In this document: one piece after another, positions 9,674 through 19,110 of the stretch | How positions within the stretch are numbered: position 1 is the first letter of the stretch | How the letters are laid out: each line of letters begins with the position of its first letter | Assembly (NCBI GenBank): GCA_964582415.1 | Contig: CAZOSF010000002.1 | Coordinates: 21,533 to 85,532 of the forward strand | Reading direction: 5' to 3' | Source: CAZOSF01 sp964582415 | GTDB taxonomy: Bacteria; Bacteroidota; Bacteroidia; Flavobacteriales; Flavobacteriaceae | DNA length: 64,000 bases | Translations under genes and position numbers: made by a program | Notes under the pieces: generated by a model | Told to the model about the DNA's origin: nothing | Seen by the model: the letters and a program-made list of their open reading frames with translations, nothing else | Databases searched by the model: none

Positions 9674-11039
9674 ATGAAAAATATCAGTAAATTATTTTCC
9701 TATCTACTTCTGGCAGGCGGATTAGTTTTCACTTCCTGTGAAACTACCGAGCTGGATTTGTTAGATGACCCAAATAACGTTACTATCGAGTCTGCTAGCT
9801 TGGATCGTTTCCTAAACGAGATTCAATTGGATTTCGCGAGCTTTATGAGACAGATTGGTAACAATGACGCCGAAGTAACGCGTGTAAACTACATGTTTGG
9901 TCGTACATACGTTAACAACTATGAACCAGCCGTATTGGATGGGGAATGGAGTTTGGCCTATGCCCAAATGTTTTCAGACATTAAAGCTGCTTCAACCATT
10001 GCTGAAGAGCAAGAAGCTNNNNNNNNNNNNNNNNNNNNNNNNNNNNNNNNNNNNNNNNNNNNNNNNNNNNNNNNNNNNNNNNNNNNNNNNNNNNNNNNNN
10101 NNNNNNNNNNNNNNNNNNGTTAACGAATTGAACCCTGACACTCGTCACCCTGCCTACAGTGCTGACTACAACGTTTCTGGTGCAGGAACTTATGAGTCTG
10201 TATGGTTGATGAACAAAATGTTAACGTTGAACGATCCTCGTATCCGTTACTACTACTATCGTCAAACCGATTGTACTCCTGGAGCTTCTTGTGATCCTGA
10301 TGGAAACCAAACGACACTAACTTGTTCTGTAGCTCCAAGACCTACCCACTTCCCTGCTGATATGATTTTCTGTTCAGTAGAAGATGGATACTGGGGACGT
10401 GATCATGGTAATGCTGAAGGTATTCCACCAGACGGATTCCAAAGAACTGTTAATGGTGTATACCCTGCTGGTGGACGTTTCGACGGAGATGAATTCTCTC
10501 CTGTTGCTATTGGCGACGGTGGAGGTGGTGCCGGTGTAGTTCCTATCATGCTTGCTGCTTGGGTAGACTTGATGAAAGCTGAAGCTGCCTTAGATCAAGG
10601 TAATGCGGGTGCTGCTGCTAATTTCTTGAACAACGCACTAACTAAGCACATTAACAAAGTTCAGTCTTTCGGATCTTTGGATCCTGAAGCTAACTCAGAC
10701 TTTTTCCCTACTGGCGGAGAAGTAAATTCCTATATCAGCGGTATTGTTGGATCTTTCAACAATGGTGGAACCTCTCAAAAGTGGGAAGTTCTTGGCGAAC
10801 AGGTACTTATCTCTCAGTTCGGTAGCGGAATTGGTGCTTACAACTTCTACAGAAGAACAGGATATCCTCAAAAAGTTCAGTATGTTATCGATCCAAATCC
10901 AGGAGCGTTCATCCGTTCTTTCTTCTATCCTGCTAACGAAGCTAACGTAAATAGCAATATCACTCAAAAGCCAAATGTTGCTGTACAGGTATTCTGGGAT
11001 AACAATCCAGCATTCCCGAATTTCCCACCAGCCAACTAA
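9674..11039 (+). CDS. SusD/RagB-like lipoprotein, interrupted by an assembly gap
   Basis: The partner of the second SusC. The N-terminal 115 residues (lipobox FTSC, Cys22) and the C-terminal 306 residues are intact but separated by 100 N. The C-terminal part resembles the SusD-like 2 group: DLMKAEAALDQGNAGAAANF followed by YNFYRRTGYPQ and a tail of short aromatic motifs. The frame before the gap ends on a complete codon, and the frame after it starts at the first known base, so the true missing length is probably a multiple of three and not 100. The visible 421 residues are shorter than most family members, implying that tens of residues or more are missing. A local cluster CTPGASC...LTC could form disulfides. 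The gene is probably intact in the organism. Confidence 0.88.
10019..10118. other. Assembly gap (100 N)
   Basis: Exactly 100 undetermined bases inside the second susD. The round number and the reading-frame disagreement across it show that this is a fixed-size scaffold placeholder, not a measured distance. Confidence 0.98.
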
Positions 11040-11048
11040 TTTTAAAAA

Positions 11049-11642
11049 ATGAAACGTATGAAAAACATAGTTAAAATAGTAGTATTAGGTCTTTTGGTTA
11101 GCTTCACCTCTTGTAGCGATTCAGAAGCTCTAATCGATCAAGTATACGATACAGTAGATACAGAATCTGGAGCAGTAATTCGTACCGTGAATTCACCACA
11201 GGATTTGGTTTCTTTAACCAACCCAGTGAACAATTTCATCGCAATGACGATTGAAATTCAACAAGGTAACGGCAGTTACGTTCCTGATTTCAAAGAAGTT
11301 CGAGCCTACGTGCGTTTGTATGAAGATCAAGATTTGGTAAACCCTGTTATGACTGACGATGGCGGGGATATTCCAGAGAATCTATTGATTACTTTCGACC
11401 CAAGCATGTTTGAACTATCTTCTAATGGATTGCCAAGAATGGATGTAAACATTCCAACTCAAGGAATTGCCGACATCTACGAATTGGCTACTTTACCTGT
11501 TCCTAGTTTCATCAACCTTCGATTGGAATTGGAAATGGCAGATGGTTCCATTTATACCGACACCAATGTAGGTGCTACCATTTCTGGTGGTATTTACTTC
11601 AATTCTCCATATAGCTACAGAATTATTTTCTTACCTATCTAA
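11049..11642 (+). CDS. SusCD-associated lipoprotein of unknown function
   Basis: A 197-residue predicted lipoprotein with lipobox FTSC (Cys22) followed by SDSEA, so probably surface-exposed. It starts 9 nt after susD and ends the second susCD operon, just before a strong terminator. The sequence after residue 40 looks all-beta and contains no motif I recognise. It occupies the same operon position as the 145-residue lipoprotein of the first operon but shares no obvious sequence with it. An additional ligand-binding role is inferred from position only. Confidence 0.8.
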   Translation: MKRMKNIVKIVVLGLLVSFTSCSDSEALIDQVYDTVDTESGAVIRTVNSPQDLVSLTNPVNNFIAMTIEIQQGNGSYVPDFKEVRAYVRLYEDQDLVNPVMTDDGGDIPENLLITFDPSMFELSSNGLPRMDVNIPTQGIADIYELATLPVPSFINLRLELEMADGSIYTDTNVGATISGGIYFNSPYSYRIIFLPI

Positions 11643-11664
11643 TGGCGAATAAATAATCATAGAT

Positions 11665-11688
11665 AAAAGGGGCTTTTTGCCCCTTTTT
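11665..11688 (+). terminator. Rho-independent terminator of second susCD operon
   Basis: GGGGC (11669-11673) and GCCCC (11679-11683) form a stem with a T5 loop; flanking A4 and T5 runs extend the pairing. Confidence 0.88.
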
Positions 11689-11737
11689 CTTTGTTTGAAA
11701 AAAAAAACAAAAAGAAACACTAATAAAATATTTTTTA

Positions 11738-11745
11738 TATCTTTG
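11738..11745 (+). promoter_or_regulatory. -7 box of the secreted-protein gene
   Basis: TATCTTTG matches TAnnTTTG exactly, 30 nt before the ATG at 11776 and just after a terminator, so the gene must have its own promoter. No clear TTG lies at the -33 distance. Confidence 0.5.
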
Positions 11746-11775
11746 AGATTATTAAACTTTAAATTTATAGTCATT

Positions 11776-12696
11776 ATGAGAAAAAATTATTTTCTAGTTG
11801 CATTGCTTGTGATGTTTGTATCTGGCGTTAATGCGCAATTTACCGACGATATGGAAAGCTACACTGTAGGTCAGCCTATCTCTGGAGATTGGTGGACAGA
11901 CTGGGGTTGTGGTGGAGGTGCTGGATGCGCCATCATGTCATCTGATACTCACGCTCAATCCGGATCTAAATCAGGTCTTATTCCTGATGATACCACTACC
12001 GATGCTGTTCTTGATCTTCAAAACAAAATTTTCGGACAATGGTACTTGACATTCTCTATGTACGTTCCTTCTGGACAGGAAGCTTACTGGAACCTTCAAG
12101 GTACTGTGCCGATTGGTGCTGGTGAGTGGATCATGGGTAACTTCTTCTTCAACCAAGACTTGGCTAGCCCAGGACAAGGTTTGATCGACGACTGCCCAGG
12201 TGCTCCTGTAACTTTCTCTTTCCCTCATGATGAGTGGTTTGATGTATACCTAGCTGTTGATATTTCTGCTGGTATGTCTTTGGCTACTTGTCAGTTGGAT
12301 ATCGCTGGAGCTAACGTACTTCCTGCTGGAACTCCGTTTACTGATGCTGCTGGTACTGTACCAACTAGCTTAGGTGGAATCGACTTCTTCTCTATCTCAG
12401 CAAACAACCTTTACTGGGTGGACGATGTAATTTACACTGACGAAATTGCTGGTGTAAATGATTTCGCTTCTTACGGTTTCTCAGCTTATCCAAACCCTGT
12501 TAACGATGTATTGAACTTGAAAGCTAACCAAGCTATCAATTCAGTTGCTATCTATAACATCCTTGGACAAGAAGTTTACAGTGCTAAAGTTGACGCTATG
12601 ACTTCTTCAGTTGACATGTCTCAAATGGCTAGCGGTGCTTACTTCGTAAAAGTAAACATCAACGGTACTGAGGGAACTGTTAAAGTGATCAAGTAA
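11776..12696 (+). CDS. secreted protein with C-terminal T9SS type A sorting domain
   Basis: A 306-residue exported protein: signal peptide ending after Ala20 (GVNA/Q), a central beta-rich region (about 25-220) that resembles a concanavalin-like jelly roll, and a C-terminal type IX secretion sorting domain (about 225-306) with AYPNPVNDVLNL, YNILGQEVY and the closing YFVKVNINGTEGTVKVIK. The sorting domain predicts export across the outer membrane and processing by PorU, which is encoded at 50996-54868. The start is the ATG at 11776, which opens the signal peptide; upstream in-frame codons run through the previous terminator. A ligand-binding or hydrolytic role linked to the neighbouring SusCD systems is possible, but I see no catalytic motif. 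Confidence 0.88.
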   Translation: MRKNYFLVALLVMFVSGVNAQFTDDMESYTVGQPISGDWWTDWGCGGGAGCAIMSSDTHAQSGSKSGLIPDDTTTDAVLDLQNKIFGQWYLTFSMYVPSGQEAYWNLQGTVPIGAGEWIMGNFFFNQDLASPGQGLIDDCPGAPVTFSFPHDEWFDVYLAVDISAGMSLATCQLDIAGANVLPAGTPFTDAAGTVPTSLGGIDFFSISANNLYWVDDVIYTDEIAGVNDFASYGFSAYPNPVNDVLNLKANQAINSVAIYNILGQEVYSAKVDAMTSSVDMSQMASGAYFVKVNINGTEGTVKVIK

Positions 12697-12717
12697 TTTA
12701 TCACACACAATATAGAA

Positions 12718-12747
12718 AGAGGCTGTCCAATGACAGCCTCTTTTTTT
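12718..12747 (+). terminator. Rho-independent terminator after the secreted-protein gene
   Basis: A 10-bp stem (12718-12727 with 12732-12741: AGAGGCTGTC/GACAGCCTCT), a CAAT loop and T7. It ends 11 nt before the rlmB start. Confidence 0.92.
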
Positions 12748-12757
12748 ATCCTATACC

Positions 12758-13495
12758 ATGAAAAAAGAAGAATATATCTTTGGTGTCTACCCGGTAGTAG
12801 AAGCACTGAAGTCGGAACAAAACATCGACAAGCTATTTATTCAGAAAGGTATCGACAGATCGAAGTTGGATCTTATCATTCCTTTGGCTGAAAAGATTAA
12901 TTGCACGGTAAATTGGGTACCTCAGGAGAAATTAGATAAACTAACTCGCTCTAACCATCAAGGTGTGGTTGCTTTTGTTTCTCCCATAGAGTTTCCGAGT
13001 CTTGAAACCATAGTAGCGTCTGTGCTATCCGGCGACAAAGCACCTCTTTTTCTAATCCTCGATCAAGTAACCGATGTACGTAATTTTGGCGCTATCATTC
13101 GAACTGCAGAATGTACGGGTGTAGATGCCATTATCATTCAAAAGAAAGGCGGTGCTCCAGTGAGTGCCGATACCGTAAAGACTTCTGCCGGTGCCATTTT
13201 TAACCTTCCCATTTGTAAGGTAGACCATATTAAGGATGCTATCTTTTATTTACAGGGGTCGGGGATCAAAGTTGTTGGAGCGTCGGAAAAATCGAACAAT
13301 ACGATCTATGAATCGAATCTAACGCAACCTCTTGCGTTAATCATGGGATCTGAAGGAAAAGGAATTACCAAATCGGTGCTGCCCTTGTTAGATGAACAAG
13401 TAGCATTACCCCTCTTGGGAGAAATCAATTCACTAAACGTTTCGGTTGCGTGTGGGGCCATGTTATATGAAATCGTTCGTCAACGAACGTCATAA
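12758..13495 (+). CDS. rlmB: 23S rRNA (guanosine(2251)-2'-O)-methyltransferase RlmB (TrmH/SpoU family)
   Basis: A 245-residue SPOUT methyltransferase that uses SAM to 2'-O-methylate a guanosine in the peptidyl-transferase region of 23S rRNA. Length and architecture match RlmB: an N-terminal substrate-binding domain (EEYIFGVYPVVEAL) and the three SpoU motifs, DVRNFGAIIRTAE (about 108-120), IMGSEGKGIT (about 197-206) and SLNVSVACGAMLYEIVRQR at the C-terminus. It converges with the rhomboid gene, and their 3' ends overlap by 16 bp. Other TrmH-family members cannot be excluded, but the N-terminal domain favours RlmB. Confidence 0.88.
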   Translation: MKKEEYIFGVYPVVEALKSEQNIDKLFIQKGIDRSKLDLIIPLAEKINCTVNWVPQEKLDKLTRSNHQGVVAFVSPIEFPSLETIVASVLSGDKAPLFLILDQVTDVRNFGAIIRTAECTGVDAIIIQKKGGAPVSADTVKTSAGAIFNLPICKVDHIKDAIFYLQGSGIKVVGASEKSNNTIYESNLTQPLALIMGSEGKGITKSVLPLLDEQVALPLLGEINSLNVSVACGAMLYEIVRQRTS

Positions 13496-14265
13496 TTTTC
13501 ACTATCGTTTCTTTTTTTTTCCGATCGGTATTGATAGACAATTTTAATAGGACGCTTAGAAACTGGGGTATCCGATTCTTGTGATACGTCTTCCTCTGTA
13601 TTTAGGTTCTCAATAAAATTACCCTCCTCATCGAAATGTCGTAAAAAAGGGTCGTTTTCCGAATCGTAATCCTCCTTTTCCCATTCGTATTTCTTATTCT
13701 TCACATGACTCTTTCGAAAAACCAAAGCCAAGGCAAATCCAACGAAAAATCCAGAAAGATGGCCTTCCCAAGAAATCTTAGGATCGATAGGAAATAAATA
13801 CCATAACATTCCGCCATAAAGGAATACTACCAAGAGGGAAAGTGCTGTGAGCTGAAATTGGCGGCTGAAAATTCCACGAAAAAACAGAAAAGCCGCTAGC
13901 ATATAAATAACGCCGCTAGCACCTATATGCCAAGCAGGTCGGGCAATGAACCAAGTAGCAATACCAGTAAACAGCCCCCCTAGTAACAACACCTTCCATC
14001 GAACTGGATGGTAGAAATAAAATAAGGCCGCCATCAATACAAAAAGGGGGATCGTGTTGTTGAAGAGGTGTTTTACACCACTATGAATAAAAGGCCCAAA
14101 GAGAATCCCCTTTAATCCTTCCATTTTTAAGGGATAGATTCCCCAACGAACAAAACGAATCCCAAAGCGTGCTTCCAGCCAGAAAACAAACCAAAGGGCC
14201 AGTATGGCCAATAAGGGTATCATAATGACTTCCGGAGTAAATTTCAAGGGATCTTTTCGTTCCAT
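13480..14265 (-). CDS. rhomboid family intramembrane serine protease
   Basis: A 261-residue membrane protease with six likely transmembrane helices in residues 15-185. The catalytic dyad is visible: Ser117 in GASG and His169 in WEGHLSG, with the supporting Asn in HLFNN (69-70). A charged, acidic tail of about 75 residues (YEWEKEDYDSENDPF onward) extends past the last helix and is probably cytoplasmic. The substrate is unknown. Its 3' end overlaps rlmB by 16 bp on the opposite strand. The family is clear from the motifs. Confidence 0.92.
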   Translation of the reverse strand: MERKDPLKFTPEVIMIPLLAILALWFVFWLEARFGIRFVRWGIYPLKMEGLKGILFGPFIHSGVKHLFNNTIPLFVLMAALFYFYHPVRWKVLLLGGLFTGIATWFIARPAWHIGASGVIYMLAAFLFFRGIFSRQFQLTALSLLVVFLYGGMLWYLFPIDPKISWEGHLSGFFVGFALALVFRKSHVKNKKYEWEKEDYDSENDPFLRHFDEEGNFIENLNTEEDVSQESDTPVSKRPIKIVYQYRSEKKRNDSENYDVR

Positions 14266-14352
14266 AACTTCGAAGCTACAAAAAACAATCCTAAAATGTA
14301 TTTATGCTAATTTGGCAGTTTTTCCGCACCAAAAAAATGGTAATTTTATAGG

Positions 14353-15630
14353 ATGAGTACACCCTTAGCCGAACGGATGCGTCCAAAGAATTTGGACGAA
14401 TACATCAGCCAGCAACATCTCGTTGGACCGAAAGGATCCCTGACGCCGCAAATTAAATCAGGTATGCTCTCTTCTATGATTTTTTGGGGTCCGCCAGGTA
14501 CTGGAAAAACCACTTTGGCCCAGCTCTTGGCCAATGAATCGGATCGCCCTTTCTATACCCTCAGTGCGATTGACAGTGGGGTGGCGGCCGTGCGCGAAGT
14601 AATACAGAAAGCCAAAAAAGGGGATGGACTCTTCACCACACAAAATCCAATTCTTTTTATTGATGAAATTCATCGTTTCTCCAAATCACAGCAGGATTCG
14701 TTATTGGGAGCAGTGGAAAAGGGATGGATTACGCTAATTGGAGCAACGACTGAAAATCCCAGCTTCGAAGTCATCCCTGCTCTCTTGTCGCGTTGTCAGG
14801 TATATGTACTGGAACCTTTCAATAAAGAAGACCTTTCCACTTTATTGACACGCGCTTTGAGTACCGACCCACTTCTAACCAAAAAGAAGGTCACCCTGAA
14901 GGAATCGGAAGCCCTACTTCGTTTGTCGGGTGGAGATGCCCGTAAATTACTCAATACCCTAGAACTGGTTGTACTTTCGGAAGATGCAGAAACCGTTGTC
15001 ATAACGAACGATATGGTTTTTGAGAAGGCCCAACAAAACACGGTATTGTATGATAAAACTGGGGAACAACATTATGATATCATTTCTGCTTTCATTAAAT
15101 CGATACGCGGAAGTGATCCCAATGCCGCTGTGTATTGGCTAGCGCGAATGATTGAAGGAGGTGAAGATGTAAAATTTATTGCCCGTCGTTTGCTCATTCT
15201 TGCTTCAGAAGATATCGGTTTAGCAAATCCTACGGCCTTAGTATTGGCAAATGCCACTTTTCAGGCAGTACATACCATTGGTTATCCTGAATCACGCATT
15301 CTATTAAGCGAATGCACGGTGTATTTGGCAACCTCTCCCAAGAGCAATGCCTCGTATATGGCCATTAAGAAGGCTCAAGCTGCCGTAAAACAAACGGGAG
15401 ACCTATCTGTACCCTTATCCCTTAGAAACGCCCCTACAAAGCTTATGAAAGAATTAGGCTATGGGGACGATTATCAATATGCCCACGATTTTGAAGGTAA
15501 TTTTGTTCCACACGAATTTTTACCCAAAGAAATAAGCGGTGCTAGTTTTTACCAACCAGGGAATAATCCTAGAGAGGCTAAATTGCGGGAGTATCTTACG
15601 CAGCTTTGGAAAGACAAATACGATTTTTAA
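14353..15630 (+). CDS. rarA: replication-associated recombination protein RarA (MgsA) AAA ATPase
   Basis: A 425-residue AAA+ ATPase of the RarA/WRNIP1 family, which acts at stalled replication forks. The N-terminus [20 protein letters not shown] is diagnostic. Walker A GPPGTGKT lies at 46-53, Walker [10 protein letters not shown] at 101-109, the sensor segment GATTENPSF near 131, and the arginine-finger region ALLSRCQ follows. The C-terminal half matches the tetramerisation domain ([28 protein letters not shown]). The 3' end overlaps the convergent gene at 15627 by 4 bp. Confidence 0.95.
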   Translation: MSTPLAERMRPKNLDEYISQQHLVGPKGSLTPQIKSGMLSSMIFWGPPGTGKTTLAQLLANESDRPFYTLSAIDSGVAAVREVIQKAKKGDGLFTTQNPILFIDEIHRFSKSQQDSLLGAVEKGWITLIGATTENPSFEVIPALLSRCQVYVLEPFNKEDLSTLLTRALSTDPLLTKKKVTLKESEALLRLSGGDARKLLNTLELVVLSEDAETVVITNDMVFEKAQQNTVLYDKTGEQHYDIISAFIKSIRGSDPNAAVYWLARMIEGGEDVKFIARRLLILASEDIGLANPTALVLANATFQAVHTIGYPESRILLSECTVYLATSPKSNASYMAIKKAQAAVKQTGDLSVPLSLRNAPTKLMKELGYGDDYQYAHDFEGNFVPHEFLPKEISGASFYQPGNNPREAKLREYLTQLWKDKYDF

Positions 15631-16412
15631 TTTTTGGAATAGGTCTTACTTACCCCATCCCTACTTAAGGTCATATTTGCATTGCTGTCGAATTCTGCCA
15701 CATATCTGGTTTTATCGGCATCCTCGAAAAACAAAGCGCCTTCAACCAAAAATAGCTTTCCAACATAAGACAAGCCCTCTTCTGCATCGGAATGCTCTTG
15801 ATAAAAGGTGTAACCTTCTTTAGTCTTTTTTAAGAGATAGGTTTTGCTTCCGGAGGTATAATTAGTATAGGTGGATGTTGGTAAATTTAGGTTTCCAGCA
15901 ATAACAGGTTCTTCCTTTTTGATAACCTCCTTTTTGGTTTGGGAAGACTCGGTGGTATTTTCTTCCGATGCAATTAAAAGTTTGATGTCCTTTTGTTGAA
16001 CCCCAAGCATAGAAATACTTTCAAATGCCATACGAAGGGATTCATTATAAGCGGCGTCATATTCCTTTAACTTACTCTTTCCAACAGAAGATTTATACAT
16101 GATTACCCCATCACAATCCTTCAGATAAATCACAATCTCATTCCAAATGAAGCCGGGCTTCCCTTGTACGTCAGCCCAAAGTCCGTCGCATCGACTGGTG
16201 TTGGGTAGTTCATTTTCAAAATAAGCATGAAATCCATATTTATTGAACAAAAATTTCAATAAAGAATTCAATTGGTACTGATCTTCCTGGAATTGAAAAT
16301 CGAAACGTTTTGGTACGACAACAAAACTATAATCATTCAGTCGTTCCGTTTGTGCGTATACAGAAGGTAAAGCGGTGAGAACGATGACAAGGGCGATTAA
16401 CAGTTTTTTCAT
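15627..16412 (-). CDS. exported protein of unknown function
   Basis: A 261-residue protein with a signal peptide ending after Ala20 (SVYA/Q). I recognise no named domain. The N-terminal part contains KRFDFQFQEDQYQLNSLLKFLF, a wording seen in uncharacterised flavobacterial envelope proteins, and the C-terminal part looks like a small beta domain (TYLLKKTKEGYTFYQEHSD). It overlaps the DUF5723 gene upstream by 4 nt (ATGA junction), so the two are translationally coupled and probably act together in the periplasm or outer membrane. Confidence 0.8.
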   Translation of the reverse strand: MKKLLIALVIVLTALPSVYAQTERLNDYSFVVVPKRFDFQFQEDQYQLNSLLKFLFNKYGFHAYFENELPNTSRCDGLWADVQGKPGFIWNEIVIYLKDCDGVIMYKSSVGKSKLKEYDAAYNESLRMAFESISMLGVQQKDIKLLIASEENTTESSQTKKEVIKKEEPVIAGNLNLPTSTYTNYTSGSKTYLLKKTKEGYTFYQEHSDAEEGLSYVGKLFLVEGALFFEDADKTRYVAEFDSNANMTLSRDGVSKTYSKN

Positions 16413-17815
16413 TCTTGCTGGAATTTTATATTGAATCCTAGCTGCAAAGATACACTTTTTGCCTTTGCTAGGTTTCCGTAAGAACCTATATTATCCATAG
16501 CCAAATAAACATTGAATTTCCCAAAATCGCCCACCAATCCCAATCCTAAATTACTGAAAGAGAAAGCATCTACAGTATACGAGATCTTTGTCGCCAAATA
16601 CGGGAACCATTTTCTATAGTAAAACAGTGTCCCTGCCCATTGTGGCCCCTTAGGCCGAAAGATTGAATACAACTGCATCCCCACTGCCTGCTCTCGATCT
16701 ATAGCACCTCCTTGATTCAGACAATCGCATTCCTTAGCGCCTGATGCTGTTTTCCCAAATTGGTATTTCAAACTCGCATTCCATTTTAGAGGACGCATAT
16801 GGCTATAGGCATTGGTTAACGTATCTATAGGCACTTCTTGTTCTAGCTCATCCTCTAAATCATCATAATACGGATTCGTTGGTTCGCCATCACTTAAGGG
16901 CGGAAACAATAGTTCAATACCCTCAAGATCATAAGAGCCATAGGCGTGATAGGTTTCTACATTCTTCGATTGGAACATCACCCCAATATCCAAAAAGCTC
17001 ATGCTGGCTGTCCAATCTTCATTGATATCATAGGTGGCTCCCAAATCCAATCCTATTCCCAGACTTCCCCCAAAAAGGGCCCTTCCAAGGAAAGTGCCCG
17101 TAGAAACCCCATCCTCCAAGGAGGCAATTCCAGAGGTTTGTACACGAATATCGGCAGCTTCCAAACGATGCTCATAAATATTGGTCCCATCGGCCTCCGC
17201 TAGTGAAGTGGTGAATGTTCCTTGATTATTGGTGCTTCGCAAATTCATTATTCCAGAATACAATTTAAACCTTCCGCCTACCGTCAGACTATTGGAAAGG
17301 GCTTTATTAATACCAAAATGGTAGACCATTAATACGTCTGCTGTGGCACTTATTTGTCCCAAATCGAAAGGATAGTCCAAATAATTAGCATTGCCCTCCC
17401 AAGCCAAAATGGCCAAGTCTCTAGGAAAATAACTTATGAAATCAAATTCCTGGTAGATACCCCCTGAAAAATAAAGACCTTGTCGATTCATCCAGCCGAA
17501 CTGAAATAACTCCCATTGTTGGGTGGCCGTAAAAAAATCCTTGTCGGACATTTCGAAAATTTTTCGCTCAATTTTGTTGTTGATGTCTTCTCCTGTAGAT
17601 CCGAAGATATCATAGACACTAACGCCAGAACTACCTCCATTCAAATGCAAATGAGATAAAAATGGAATGCCGAAATGCATCTTTTGGAGCACTTTTCCAC
17701 CCGGGTTTAACAATAACGATTGCGGCACTTCCTCTAGTCCGTACAATACTTGCTTATTTTGAGCCATGCCAGTTCCTAGCCCGAAAGCGACAAATAAAAC
17801 AACGATAACTTTCAT
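16409..17815 (-). CDS. DUF5723 family outer membrane protein
   Basis: A 468-residue protein with a signal peptide ending near Ala18 (GMAQ) and a long beta-barrel-like pattern resembling the FadL/PorV-like barrels of Bacteroidota: GGSSGVSVYDIFG, GGRFKLYSGIMNL, FLDIGVMFQSKNVETYHAYG and a final LQLGFNIKF. It matches my recollection of DUF5723. A pair of Cys (KECDC) sits in a loop. It lies between a lipoprotein gene 4 nt upstream and the exported protein downstream with which it overlaps, which makes a three-gene envelope operon of unknown role. Confidence 0.8.
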   Translation of the reverse strand: MKVIVVLFVAFGLGTGMAQNKQVLYGLEEVPQSLLLNPGGKVLQKMHFGIPFLSHLHLNGGSSGVSVYDIFGSTGEDINNKIERKIFEMSDKDFFTATQQWELFQFGWMNRQGLYFSGGIYQEFDFISYFPRDLAILAWEGNANYLDYPFDLGQISATADVLMVYHFGINKALSNSLTVGGRFKLYSGIMNLRSTNNQGTFTTSLAEADGTNIYEHRLEAADIRVQTSGIASLEDGVSTGTFLGRALFGGSLGIGLDLGATYDINEDWTASMSFLDIGVMFQSKNVETYHAYGSYDLEGIELLFPPLSDGEPTNPYYDDLEDELEQEVPIDTLTNAYSHMRPLKWNASLKYQFGKTASGAKECDCLNQGGAIDREQAVGMQLYSIFRPKGPQWAGTLFYYRKWFPYLATKISYTVDAFSFSNLGLGLVGDFGKFNVYLAMDNIGSYGNLAKAKSVSLQLGFNIKFQQE

Positions 17816-17819
17816 GGTA

Positions 17820-18377
17820 TTAATCGCGCTCCTTGATTTCTAGATAATAAGTCGTTTTCGATTTCAGGTTTAAATGTCCCTCAAGGGAAGCATCCGCAGA
17901 CGGAATGGTTACCGTCACCACTACCCTATTCGCCTGGGTGAGATTAATAAGATCTTCGGATTCAACAACTTCTATGAATTCTGTTTCAATAGGTTGTGAC
18001 ACAGTGCCAGCCGAAACCTCAGTGGAAGCACTATAGGTAGGATTACCCATCTCACTAATAAAGGTGAAATCGGCAGTAAACGAACGTTCAATGCTGTTTG
18101 TAAACAAAAACAGAAAATCAGCCTTTTGTAGGCTTTCCTGAGTTTCCGTATCGTCCAAAAAACGAATTTCAGTGGTATCGACTACCGTAAGTCTTGGAAG
18201 ATCATTTAGAGAATCGTAAAATTCTCCTGCGTCCAAATCGAAATGAATGAGATTCAGTTCCACTATTGGGGTGAGTGCAACTTCTTCGGCTTGGGAGAAA
18301 TCGGTATCCCTAACGCAGGAGAACAATACAATACTCGATAGCACCCCTAGCAATAGGGGAAGTAGGTTCTTTTTCAT
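17820..18377 (-). CDS. predicted lipoprotein, first gene of envelope operon
   Basis: A 185-residue protein with lipobox LFSC (Cys21) followed by VRDTDFSQAEE. The mature part is acidic and beta-rich with no recognised family. Only 4 nt separate its stop from the DUF5723 gene, so it is probably the first gene of that operon and may be a lipoprotein partner of the barrel. The function is not known. Confidence 0.78.
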   Translation of the reverse strand: MKKNLLPLLLGVLSSIVLFSCVRDTDFSQAEEVALTPIVELNLIHFDLDAGEFYDSLNDLPRLTVVDTTEIRFLDDTETQESLQKADFLFLFTNSIERSFTADFTFISEMGNPTYSASTEVSAGTVSQPIETEFIEVVESEDLINLTQANRVVVTVTIPSADASLEGHLNLKSKTTYYLEIKERD

Positions 18378-18423
18378 GAGGCAATTTAATTAGTTAACGC
18401 AGGCGGAAAGGAAATTCGTATAC

Positions 18424-19110
18424 CTAGAGATGGTTTTTCAATTCCAAGAGGCTGTCTACCTTGAGGTAACGCTTTGGAATCACCTCTTCCCGGTAATTGA
18501 AATAGAGCGTATGCATCCCCACTCCTTCTGCACCCAAAATATCGGCTTCGAATGTATCCCCAACCATAAGGCTTTCAGGCGCTTTGGCCATGGCTTTTTC
18601 GAGGGCCCTTTCGAATATAACAGGATGAGGCTTCTTTAACCCTACCTCTTCGGAGGTGGTTACCGTTTTAAAGTAGTTGGTGATGCCGCTATTTTGAAGT
18701 TTCTTATGCTGTACCTCTTCAAAACCATTGGTGATAATATGAAGTATATATCGTTCTGAAAGATAGCTCAATACATCTAGTGTTCCTTCGAAAAGATGAT
18801 TGTCCTTGGGAAGTTCATCGATATAGGAAGTGGCTAAAATATCCAGTTCAAAGTTATCGTAATGAATATTGAATAGTTCGAAAGTATCCGAAAATCGCCC
18901 ACGCCGTAAATCCTGTTTACTTATTCGATTTTCCCGATACAATTTCCAATAGTTGAAATTAATGGGTTCATATACCGTGATGAATTCCTCCAGATCCAAT
19001 CGAATCCCATGTTTTTCGAACATTCGCATGAATGCCAATTTCGAATTGCGATCGAAATCCCAAAGGGTATGGTCTAAATCGAAAAAAATATGCTTGATAA
19101 TATCACGCAT
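18424..19110 (-). CDS. YjjG-type noncanonical pyrimidine nucleotidase (HAD superfamily)
   Basis: A 228-residue HAD phosphatase. Motif I is FFDLDHTLWDFD (nucleophile Asp11, acid Asp13), motif II HIITNGF, motif III Lys in GLKKPHP and motif IV MVGDTFEADILGA. The cap domain and the NGF turn match the YjjG group, which dephosphorylates noncanonical pyrimidine nucleotides. The start is the ATG at 19110, which opens MRDIIKHIFFDLD; a longer frame up to 19206 would overlap the upstream gene heavily. Even so the start overlaps the end of the deacetylase-like gene by 8 bp, so translation is coupled. Confidence 0.85.
   Translation of the reverse strand: MRDIIKHIFFDLDHTLWDFDRNSKLAFMRMFEKHGIRLDLEEFITVYEPINFNYWKLYRENRISKQDLRRGRFSDTFELFNIHYDNFELDILATSYIDELPKDNHLFEGTLDVLSYLSERYILHIITNGFEEVQHKKLQNSGITNYFKTVTTSEEVGLKKPHPVIFERALEKAMAKAPESLMVGDTFEADILGAEGVGMHTLYFNYREEVIPKRYLKVDSLLELKNHL

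Noticed and set aside
9674..11039. susD pseudogene by frameshift
   Set aside because: The frame change occurs only across the 100-N placeholder; both flanks are intact SusD-like sequence.
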